This document shows positions 38,949 to 45,817 of a stretch of DNA of 64,000 nucleotides, one piece after another (position 1 is the first letter of the stretch; each line of letters begins with the position of its first letter). The DNA comes from Actinosynnema sp. ALI-1.44 (GTDB lineage Bacteria > Actinomycetota > Actinomycetes > Mycobacteriales > Pseudonocardiaceae). A program made the position numbers and the translations under genes. Location of the stretch: contig NZ_MTQO01000047.1 of NCBI RefSeq assembly GCF_001984155.1, positions 124,001-188,000 on the forward strand. Direction: 5' to 3'. Below the pieces are notes generated by a model. It was not told the DNA's origin. It was given only the letters and a program-made list of their open reading frames with translations, and searched no databases.

Positions 38949-40181
38949 GTGGGCGGTGACATGGGCGCTGGCCTGAGCACGATCAGCGATCGCGTGGTGG
39001 ACACCCGCGTGACGACGGCGCGTAGGGTGCTGCTGATAGCCGGGATCCTCCTGGTGGCGGCCAACCTTCGAGGTGCGCTGACCTCGGTGGGTCCGTTGCT
39101 GGAGACGATCAGGCGGTCGGAAGGACTGAGCGCGGGAGAGGCCGGACTGCTCAGCGCCCTGCCGCTGCTGACCTTCGCGGTGTTCTCACCGCAGGTGGCC
39201 AGGCTCGCGCGCCGGGTCGGCATGGAACGGCTCACCTGGTACGCCCTGCTGACCCTTGCGGTGGGGATCGTCCTGCGTTCGGTGCCGGTCACCGGCATGC
39301 TCTGGGTCGGCACCGTACTGCTGGGAGTGTCCATCTCGGTCGGCAACGTGCTGATCCCCGCCCTGCTCAAAAGGGACTTTCCCGACCGGGTGGCGCCGAT
39401 GACAAGTCTCTACTCGGCGACCATGAGCGTCGTCGGAGCGGTCGTGTCCGGTGTCGCGGTACCGCTGGCCGGTGTGTTGCCAGGCGGCTGGCGAACTGCG
39501 CTGGGCTGCGTCGCGGGGCTGGCGTTGATCGCGTTCGCGGTCTGGACTCCCCAAGCGCTGGGTCGCCAGGCACGACCAGCCGAACCGCCGGCGGCAGCCA
39601 CCCGTACCCCCTGGCGCTCGGTGTTGGCCTGGCAGGTGACCGCATACATGGGACTGCAGTCGTTCGGCTTCTACGTCGTGCTCTCGTGGTTCCCGGCGAT
39701 CATGAACGACAACGGGATAAGCGAGGCCAACAGCGGCTGGCTGATGATGCTGCTCCAGGTGCTCGGCGTCACCATGAGCGCATTGATCCCGTTGGTGGCC
39801 AACAAGATGCGCGACCAAAGGCTGCTGGCGACAGGCGGCGCGCTGTTGAGCCTGTCGGGATACCTGGGAATGTTGCTCGCGCCCGGCCTGACGGTGCTCT
39901 GGGTGGTCGTCGTCGGCCTGGCGAGCGGAATATGTTTCGTCCTCGCCCTGCTGTTCTTCACCCTGCGAGCCGAGGACTCCTTCAGTGCGGCAGCCCTCTC
40001 CGGAATGGCGCAGTCGATCGGCTACCTCTTCGCGACAACCGGCCCGGTCCTCTTCGGGACACTCCACGACTGGACGTCGAGCTGGACCCTCCCACTGGCA
40101 GTCCTGACAGGAGCAGCCCTGATCCAGGCGATCATCGGTCTCGGCGCGGGTCGAAACACCACGGTGAACCGGCCCGTCTGA
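38949..40181 (+). CDS. MFS transporter, CynX/NimT family
   Basis: A 410-residue membrane protein with 12 predicted TM helices: 'LLIAGILLVAANLRGALTSV' (family signature in TM1), 'LSAGEAGLLSALPLLTFAVF', 'SLYSATMSVVGAVVSGVAVP', 'GWLMMLLQVLGVTMSALIPL'. CynX/NimT transporters move cyanate, nitroimidazoles or other small anions. The GTG at 38949 has a GGTGAG ribosome site; an ATG four codons later is also possible. The 228-bp gap before it holds only a TAGGAT-like -10 at about 38922. Confidence 0.88.
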   Translation: MGGDMGAGLSTISDRVVDTRVTTARRVLLIAGILLVAANLRGALTSVGPLLETIRRSEGLSAGEAGLLSALPLLTFAVFSPQVARLARRVGMERLTWYALLTLAVGIVLRSVPVTGMLWVGTVLLGVSISVGNVLIPALLKRDFPDRVAPMTSLYSATMSVVGAVVSGVAVPLAGVLPGGWRTALGCVAGLALIAFAVWTPQALGRQARPAEPPAAATRTPWRSVLAWQVTAYMGLQSFGFYVVLSWFPAIMNDNGISEANSGWLMMLLQVLGVTMSALIPLVANKMRDQRLLATGGALLSLSGYLGMLLAPGLTVLWVVVVGLASGICFVLALLFFTLRAEDSFSAAALSGMAQSIGYLFATTGPVLFGTLHDWTSSWTLPLAVLTGAALIQAIIGLGAGRNTTVNRPV

Positions 40182-40204
40182 CTGTGCTGTCCCCAACCCG
40201 TGCG

Positions 40205-40711
40205 CTACTTGTCCCCGCTCCAGAACCACTGGGACTCACGGGCTTTACGGAGCGCCTCCTTGCGCTGGTCCGGTTCCAGCCGGTCGAGGTACAGCTTGCC
40301 GTCGAGGTGGTCCGTCTCATGTTGCAGGCACCGGGCAAGTTCCTTCGTGCCGGTCACCGAGATGGGTTTGTTCTTGGCGTCGACGCCTTTCACGGTCGCT
40401 TTCGCGGCGCGCCGGGTGGGGAACCACAGCTCGGGCACGGACAGGCAGCCCTCCGGCCCCTCCTGGGTTTCGTCGGACAACTCGACGAGCCGCGGGTTGA
40501 CCACGTAGCCGTGCAGGCCACCGACGTTGTAGCTGAAAACCCGTAGCCCGACACCGATCTGTGGTGCCGCGAGGCCTGCGCGTCCCGGCAGCAGCACCGT
40601 GTCCATCAGGTCTGCGATGAGTGCGCTCAGCTTGTGGTCGAAGTGGGTGACCGGATCGGCCTGGGTGGTGAGGACCGGATCGCCGAGGTACCTCAGCTCT
40701 CGGACGGCCAT
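40205..40711 (-). CDS. def: Peptide deformylase
   Basis: The start is the ATG at 40711; homology starts with 'MAVRELRYLGDPVLTTQADP'. The 168-residue zinc/iron enzyme removes the N-formyl group from new proteins. Motif 1 is 'GRAGLAAPQIGVG' (first Gly of the usual GxGLAAPQ is Arg), motif 2 'EGCLSVPELW' (metal Cys), motif 3 'LQHETDHLDGKL' (metal His pair and catalytic Glu). Likely active; the change in motif 1 is a mild oddity. It overlaps the ArsR-like gene by 19 bp and may be a second, regulated deformylase. Confidence 0.92.
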   Translation of the reverse strand: MAVRELRYLGDPVLTTQADPVTHFDHKLSALIADLMDTVLLPGRAGLAAPQIGVGLRVFSYNVGGLHGYVVNPRLVELSDETQEGPEGCLSVPELWFPTRRAAKATVKGVDAKNKPISVTGTKELARCLQHETDHLDGKLYLDRLEPDQRKEALRKARESQWFWSGDK

Positions 40712-41193
40712 GGCGCCTCCTGTTCGACGGGGAGCAGTGGGAACAATCGGGCAACGGCGGCTACAGGTCGTGCGTCCGGACTGACCGGGCGGGTGGCGTA
40801 CCGGGCGAGCACGGTCCGGATCTGCGCACCGACCTCGGCCAGTTCGGCGGGTTCGAGAAATATCACCGAGCTGAACGCGTCGTCGATCGACCATTCGGTC
40901 GGTGCTTCGTCCTTGTGCCGCAACCAGCGCTGATAGCCCTCGTCCTCCAGCTCTCTGGCGAGCGCGCCGAGGTCGGGTTCGAGGGACGGTCGCGTCAGTC
41001 GCCATGGCCGGGCGCGGCCGTCGGTCGCGTCGGCCTCTTCGACATAGCCGTACCGCGCGAGCTGTCGCAGGTGGAACGAGCACAGGCCCGAGCTGAAACC
41101 CAGCGCTTGAGCGGCTTGGGTCGACGTCACGCTGTCCCGTTCACGCAGCAGCGCCAGTAGCGCGGAACGGACGGGATGGTCAGGGGGAGGCAC
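40693..41193 (-). CDS. ArsR-type winged-helix regulator
   Basis: A 166-residue protein that starts at the GTG at 41193. The HTH is 'VRSALLALLRERDSVTSTQA', 'AQALGFSSGLCSFHLRQLAR', with the wing 'EEADATDGRARPWRLT'. The C-terminal half is an effector or dimer region. No thiol metal-site motif is evident. It starts within a palindromic operator (41193-41202) and is leaderless by motif spacing. It is co-transcribed with def. Confidence 0.85.
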   Translation of the reverse strand: MPPPDHPVRSALLALLRERDSVTSTQAAQALGFSSGLCSFHLRQLARYGYVEEADATDGRARPWRLTRPSLEPDLGALARELEDEGYQRWLRHKDEAPTEWSIDDAFSSVIFLEPAELAEVGAQIRTVLARYATRPVSPDARPVAAVARLFPLLPVEQEAPWPSES

Positions 41194-41218
41194 TTTGCAA
41201 AGTCTACTCTTTGCAAAG
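41193..41218 (-). promoter_or_regulatory. Twin CTTTGCAAAG operators and leaderless promoter of the ArsR-def unit
   Basis: CTTTGCAAAG occurs at 41193-41202 and again at 41209-41218, centres 16 bp apart. On the minus strand TAGACT lies between them, 7 nt before the GTG at 41193. One operator therefore covers the start site and the other lies just upstream, the usual layout for autorepression. Confidence 0.75.
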
Positions 41219-41255
41219 CTGCGAATCCAGAGAGATCGCTCTTGACCTCGAGTGT

Positions 41256-41273
41256 TAGCCTACTGAAATGCAG
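41256..41273 (+). promoter_or_regulatory. Promoter and inverted repeat at the GntR gene start
   Basis: TAGCCT (41256-41261) precedes the ATG (41268) by 6 nt, again a leaderless-type layout. TACTG (41260-41264) and CAGTA (41270-41274) flank AAATG, making an inverted repeat over the start codon that may be the GntR operator. Confidence 0.45.
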
Positions 41274-41918
41274 TATATTGGTCGCGTCGACCGATCCTTG
41301 CTCAGCGAACAGGCGCTCACAGTGATCCGGCGCGCCATAGTCGCGGGCGAACTCGCGCCAGGCACACCGGTCAAGGACGTGGAGCTGGCCGCGCGAATGG
41401 GCCTGTCCCGGACGCCGGTCCGTGAGGCATTGGCTCGTCTGACCGACGAGGGTCTGATCGAAACAAAGCCGCACAGCTACACCCGCGTGACCCAGCTCGA
41501 CTCGGCGGCGGTCCGTGACGCCCACGCCGTCGTCCAGTCGATGCACGGGTTGGCTACGCGGCTCGCTGTCCCGAAAATCACCCCGCGGCACCTCGACGCG
41601 ATGCGCGCGGCCAATCTCCGGTTCGCCACAGCCGTCGACGCGAGTGCGTTGGAGGATGCGATCGCCTGCGACGACGCGTTCCACGACGTCCTGGTGCGGG
41701 CGAGCGAGAACCGGGCCGTCGCTGCGACAATCCGCCGGTACACGCCGTTGCTGCACCGTGCCATCTACCTGTACCTGGGCTCACCGCTGGGGCGTGACTC
41801 AGCCCCGATGCACGAACGGATCATCGCCGCGTGTGAGGCGGGCGACGTAGCCGAAGCGGCCGACCTGGCCGAACGCAACTGGGCGACGCTGGCGGCGCTG
41901 CTGCGAGAAAAATGTTGA
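41268..41918 (+). CDS. GntR-family regulator (FadR/FCD type)
   Basis: A 216-residue protein. The winged helix is 'LTVIRRAIVAGELAPGTPVK', 'ELAARMGLSRTPVREALARL', 'IETKPHSYTRVT'. The C-terminal FCD domain has the metal-binding pattern 'ACDDAFHDVLVRAS' and 'MHERIIAACEAGD'. FCD regulators sense small carboxylates. It is 142 bp upstream of the ACC deaminase gene and probably controls it. Confidence 0.9.
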   Translation: MQYIGRVDRSLLSEQALTVIRRAIVAGELAPGTPVKDVELAARMGLSRTPVREALARLTDEGLIETKPHSYTRVTQLDSAAVRDAHAVVQSMHGLATRLAVPKITPRHLDAMRAANLRFATAVDASALEDAIACDDAFHDVLVRASENRAVAATIRRYTPLLHRAIYLYLGSPLGRDSAPMHERIIAACEAGDVAEAADLAERNWATLAALLREKC

Positions 41919-41967
41919 CACAGACCAATATCCCGGGGTCGGCGCGTCTGTCGGCCATCGTCGCCCC

Positions 41968-42045
41968 ATGATCCTTGTCCTCGCGGCCGTCACACGCGGC
42001 GATGTGTCCGCCGTTCCCGCACATCGACACATGCACCTCACATGA
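41968..42045 (+). CDS. Possible 25-codon leader peptide before acdS
   Basis: ATG (41968) to TGA (42045) in the GntR-acdS gap encodes 25 residues ending 'HRHMHLT', with three His codons in five positions. No ribosome-binding site is seen. It ends 15 nt before the acdS start. Leader peptides with clustered codons control downstream genes by attenuation, but no terminator hairpin is obvious here, so this is weak. Confidence 0.25.
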   Translation: MILVLAAVTRGDVSAVPAHRHMHLT

Positions 42046-42060
42046 TCGCCTGGAGAACCG

Positions 42061-43053
42061 ATGACGCTTGAGAACTTCGGCCGTTACCCGTTGCTGTTCG
42101 GTCCTTCGCCAATTCACCCGCTCGAGCGGCTGACCGCACATCTGGGTGGAGCGCGGCTGTGGGCCAAGCGTGAGGACTGCAACTCGCCGTTGGCCTTTGG
42201 TGGCAACAAAACCCGCAAACTGGAGTACCTGGTCGCCGACGCGATCGCGACCGGCTGCGACACGCTCGTGTCCATCGGCGGTGTGCAATCCAACCACACC
42301 AGGCAAGTCGCCGCGGCCGCCGCCCGTGCCGGCCTGAAATGCGTTCTGGTGCAGGAGAAGTGGGTGGACTGGACAGACGTCGGTTACGCCACCACCGGCA
42401 ACATCCAGCTGAGCCGGTTGATGGGCGCCGAGGTCCGGCTGGACCCGTCCGGATTCAGCATCGGAATCCGCGAGTCGTGGCAGCGGGCAATCGACGACGT
42501 GCGTGCGGCCGGTGGCAGGCCGTACTCGATTCCGGCAGGCGCGTCCGACCACCCGCTCGGTGGTCTCGGCTTCGCGGGATGGGCGGAGGAAGTGCGTAGG
42601 CAGGAGGCCGAACTGGGTGTTTTCTTCGACACGATCGTGGTGTGCTCGGTGACCGGCAGCACGCAGGCGGGCATGGTCGCCGGTTTCGCGGGCGATCGCC
42701 GCGTGATCGGGATCGACGCGTCGGCCAAACCAGGAGAGACCCGCGCGGCGATCGCCCGGATCGCCGAAGAGACCGCCGAGCGGATCGGGACATCCATCTC
42801 GGGCAGCGACGTCGAACTGGACGAGCGCTACCACGCCGGTACGTACGGAATTCCGGACGAGCGCACGATCGATGCCATGAAACTCGCGGCCAGAACCGAC
42901 GCGGTGATCACCGATCCCGTCTACGAGGGCAAGTCCATGGCCGGGATGATCGACATGGTCGCGTCCGGTGAGATCGCGAAGGACTCCACTGTGCTGTACG
43001 CGCATCTCGGCGGTCAGCCCGCGTTGAACGCGTACAGCACGCTGGAGTTCTGA
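42061..43053 (+). CDS. acdS: 1-aminocyclopropane-1-carboxylate (ACC) deaminase
   Basis: A 330-residue PLP enzyme of the tryptophan-synthase-beta fold that splits ACC, the plant ethylene precursor, into ammonia and 2-oxobutyrate. '[12 protein letters not shown]' holds the PLP lysine; '[16 protein letters not shown]' the catalytic Ser; 'YGIPDERT' and '[17 protein letters not shown]' the tyrosine and the Glu that separates true deaminases from D-cysteine desulfhydrase; '[11 protein letters not shown]' has the family Leu. The match to Pseudomonas AcdS is close over the whole length. The start has TGGAGA upstream. Its stop abuts that of the convergent reductase. Confidence 0.94.
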   Translation: MTLENFGRYPLLFGPSPIHPLERLTAHLGGARLWAKREDCNSPLAFGGNKTRKLEYLVADAIATGCDTLVSIGGVQSNHTRQVAAAAARAGLKCVLVQEKWVDWTDVGYATTGNIQLSRLMGAEVRLDPSGFSIGIRESWQRAIDDVRAAGGRPYSIPAGASDHPLGGLGFAGWAEEVRRQEAELGVFFDTIVVCSVTGSTQAGMVAGFAGDRRVIGIDASAKPGETRAAIARIAEETAERIGTSISGSDVELDERYHAGTYGIPDERTIDAMKLAARTDAVITDPVYEGKSMAGMIDMVASGEIAKDSTVLYAHLGGQPALNAYSTLEF

Positions 43054-44238
43054 CTACTGCCCCCCGATCGGGATCTCCGTGTTGGCGAGCTTGTCCGGGT
43101 CGACCTGCTTGCCGGACCGGATCAGGGCCTTGATCGGGTCGACCACGTCCCAGACGTTCACGTTCATCCCGGCCAGCACGCGGTTGTCCTTGAGCCAGAA
43201 CGCGATGAACTCACGGCCCGGCTTGTCGCCGCGGAACACCACGCGGTCGTAACCGGTGATGTCACCGATGTACTCCATGCCCAGGTCGTACTGGTCGGTG
43301 TAGAAGTACGGCAGTTCGTCGTAGGTCGCCGACCCGCCGAGCATCCCGGTCGCGGCAACGGCTGGCTGGTTGAGCGCGTTCGCCCAGTGCTCCACGCGGA
43401 CACGCTTGCCCAGGAACGGGTGCTCGGCGTTGGCGACGTCACCGGCGGCGAAGATGTCCGGATCGGAGGTGCGCAGCGACGCGTCCACCAACACGCCGTT
43501 GTCCACGTCCAGCCCAGCTGCCTTGGCCAGTGCGATGTTCGGCGTCGCACCGATCCCCACCAGCACGGCGTCGGCCTCCACGACCGTTCCGTCGACCAGG
43601 CCAACGCTCTTGGCGCCGATCTGGTCGACTTCCACACCCAGTCGCAGGTCGACACCGTTGGCGCGGTGCAGGTCCGCGTACACCTCGGCGACTTCCGGAC
43701 CGACCGCGGCCAGCAGGGGCTGCTTCGCCGCCTCGAGCACGGTCACCTCCACGCCTGCGGTGCGCGCGGCGGCGGTGACCTCCAGGCCGATCCAGCCCGC
43801 GCCGATCACGATCAGCCGCGCCGAGTTCGCGATGGCCGCCTTGATCCGCTCCGAGTCGCCGATCCTGCGCAGGTACAGCGCGTCCTCGGCACCCGGGAAC
43901 TCACGGGGGCTGGATCCCGTCGCCAGCAGGAGTTTCGAGTACTCGACAGTCGAGCCGTCCGACAGCTTCACCTGGTGCGCGGCACGGTCGACGCCGGTCG
44001 CGGAGACACCGACCCGCAGGTCCACGTTGTTCTCGGCGTACCAGCCCGGGGCGTGCACGAACACGCTTTCGCGTTCGGCCTTGCCCTGTAGGAAGTCCTT
44101 GGACAGCGACGGCCGTTCGTATGGGCGGTCCTGCTCGTCGGCCACGAGCACGATGTCGCCGTCGAATCCTTGGTCTCGTAGCGCTTCCGCGCCTTTGGCG
44201 CCGGCGAGGCCGCCGCCGACGATGACGAAGGTGGTCAC
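43054..44238 (-). CDS. FAD-dependent ferredoxin/rubredoxin reductase-like oxidoreductase
   Basis: The start is the GTG at 44238, with TGGAGG upstream; homology begins there. The 394-residue protein has the FAD motif 'FVIVGGGLAGAKGAEAL', NAD motif 'LIVIGAGWIGLEVTAAA', and 'DPDIFAAGDVANAEHP' for flavin binding; the C-terminus 'FYTDQYDLGMEYIG' is of the BphA4/ferredoxin reductase type. It passes electrons from NAD(P)H to a ferredoxin. It follows folE by 16 bp in the same direction. Confidence 0.9.
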   Translation of the reverse strand: MTTFVIVGGGLAGAKGAEALRDQGFDGDIVLVADEQDRPYERPSLSKDFLQGKAERESVFVHAPGWYAENNVDLRVGVSATGVDRAAHQVKLSDGSTVEYSKLLLATGSSPREFPGAEDALYLRRIGDSERIKAAIANSARLIVIGAGWIGLEVTAAARTAGVEVTVLEAAKQPLLAAVGPEVAEVYADLHRANGVDLRLGVEVDQIGAKSVGLVDGTVVEADAVLVGIGATPNIALAKAAGLDVDNGVLVDASLRTSDPDIFAAGDVANAEHPFLGKRVRVEHWANALNQPAVAATGMLGGSATYDELPYFYTDQYDLGMEYIGDITGYDRVVFRGDKPGREFIAFWLKDNRVLAGMNVNVWDVVDPIKALIRSGKQVDPDKLANTEIPIGGQ

Positions 44239-44254
44239 GCGAATCCTCCAAGTT

Positions 44255-44854
44255 TCAGGCGTGGACGCCGGTGAGTGCGAAGAACTCCTGGCGTGAACGG
44301 GCGTCGTCACGCAGGCTGCCCAGCAGAGTGGACGTGACGGTGGTCGATCCGCTCGCCAGCACACCTCGAAGTGTCATGCACGTGTGCTCGGCCTCGATCA
44401 CAACCCCGATCCCACGCGGGCGCAGGTGGTCGTCGAGCCAGTCGGCGACCTGTTTGGTGAGCCGTTCCTGCACCTGCGGACGGCATGCGAAGTACTCGAC
44501 GATCCTGGCGAGCTTCGACAGCCCCAGGATGCGTTCGCCGGGCAGGTAGCCGACGTGCGCGGTGCCGACGAACGGCAGCAGGTGGTGCTCACACACCGAT
44601 CGGACGGGAATGGAGCGGGCCAGCACCAGTTCGTCGTAACCCTCGTCGTTCGGGAACGTCGTCAGGTCGAACGGACGTGGGCTGAACAGTTCCGCGTAGG
44701 CGCGCGCCATGCGGCCCGGCGTTCCGCGAAGGCTCTCCGTGTCCGTCGGCACGCCGAGCGCGTGCAGGAACGCCTTGGCGGCCTCTTCGGCCGCGGCGAG
44801 ATCCACCCCCGTGTCGGGCTCGTGGACGACCCGCAGAGCGGTAACGGCACGCAT
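44255..44854 (-). CDS. folE: GTP cyclohydrolase I
   Basis: A 199-residue enzyme that opens GTP to 7,8-dihydroneopterin triphosphate. The zinc/active-site motif is 'PVRSVCEHHLLPFVGTAHVG' (Cys, His-His), then 'LGLSKLARIVEYFACRPQVQ' and 'VIEAEHTCMTLRGV' (second zinc Cys, His). Most genomes of this type carry a housekeeping folE elsewhere, so this one may be a paralogue tied to the reductase behind it. It starts 128 bp from the divergent SufR-like gene. Confidence 0.92.
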   Translation of the reverse strand: MRAVTALRVVHEPDTGVDLAAAEEAAKAFLHALGVPTDTESLRGTPGRMARAYAELFSPRPFDLTTFPNDEGYDELVLARSIPVRSVCEHHLLPFVGTAHVGYLPGERILGLSKLARIVEYFACRPQVQERLTKQVADWLDDHLRPRGIGVVIEAEHTCMTLRGVLASGSTTVTSTLLGSLRDDARSRQEFFALTGVHA

Positions 44855-44982
44855 AAGCGACTCCTCTTGACCTGGTTACGCCAACAAATCTTGGTCTTAT
44901 TCGATCCGAAGGTCAAGAAGTGGGACGTCGAGTGCTCGTTGATGTGTTTTCGACCATAGAACTTGCCGATAAGGTAGGTGGT

Positions 44983-45669
44983 GTGAGCTCGCCGGAGATC
45001 AAAGCCGTCGCGGCGCTGGACGACGACCTGCGCTGGCGGATGTACACGTTCATCCGCGCCGAACGACGCCCGGTGACCAGGGACGAAGCGGCCGCGTCGG
45101 TGGGGATCTCCCGCAAGCTCGCTGCCTTCCACCTGGACAAACTGGTCGACGCGGGCCTGCTGCGAGCCGGGTACCAGGCCGCGGGGAAGGTCGGCCGGGC
45201 GCCGAAGGTCTACGAACCGACCAACGTGGACATCCGGGTGGCCATCCCACAACGACAGCATGACGTGCTGGCCGAAATCCTGCTGGACACGGTCCTGGCA
45301 CAGGACGTGAGCGATGCCGCCGTGCTGGCAGCCGCCCAGCGCGGCGAAAAACTCGGTACCCAGGAGCGTGACAAAGCGAAACTCGGCCGTCTCGGCCCGG
45401 AACGGGCGCTCACGGTCGCCCAGGACGTGCTGGCGCGTCACGGCTTCGAACCAGCAAGAGAAAGCCCGACGTGTGTGCGGCTGCGCAACTGCCCGTTCCA
45501 CCCGCTCGCCGCGAAGGCACCCGACCTGGTCTGCGGGATAAACCAGGCGTTCCTGAACGGATTGCTCGGCGGGCTCCAAGCGCCCGCTGTGCGGGCTGTG
45601 CTCGTCGCGCCGAGACCGGGTGAGTGCTGTGTCCTGCTGCGCGGTACCGATGCCGAAGGCAGGTCATGA
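44983..45669 (+). CDS. SufR-like winged-helix regulator with a Cys-rich C-terminal motif
   Basis: The start is taken at the GTG at 44983, 7 nt after TAAGGT; the frame is open to an ATG at 44920. The ~228-residue product has an HTH 'TRDEAAASVGISRKLAAFHL', 'DKLVDAGLLRAGYQ' and a C-terminal half with 'TCVRLRNCPFHPLAAKAPDL' then 'VCGIN'. The three cysteines of C-x5-C and the later Cys-Gly resemble the Fe-S binding region of SufR-type regulators. It may sense iron or redox state and control the divergent folE-reductase operon. Confidence 0.75.
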   Translation: MSSPEIKAVAALDDDLRWRMYTFIRAERRPVTRDEAAASVGISRKLAAFHLDKLVDAGLLRAGYQAAGKVGRAPKVYEPTNVDIRVAIPQRQHDVLAEILLDTVLAQDVSDAAVLAAAQRGEKLGTQERDKAKLGRLGPERALTVAQDVLARHGFEPARESPTCVRLRNCPFHPLAAKAPDLVCGINQAFLNGLLGGLQAPAVRAVLVAPRPGECCVLLRGTDAEGRS

Positions 45670-45750
45670 CCCCGAAAGTGTGATGATCGCCCATGGCTCA
45701 GCGTCGGCGAAGCCCCGACCTGCTGCGGATGGGGGCCTCATGAGACGCCG

Positions 45751-45788
45751 ATCCCGGCCGGTCCAATCATTGTCGGACCGACCGGGAT
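45751..45788. terminator. Bidirectional terminator hairpin
   Basis: ATCCCGGCCGGTCC (45751-45764) pairs with GGACCGACCGGGAT (45775-45788), one mismatch, 10-nt loop. It lies between the SufR-like gene and the convergent glucosaminidase gene. Confidence 0.75.
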
Positions 45789-45817
45789 GGGTTGTGGCCG
45801 GCGAAGCTTCCCGGTGA

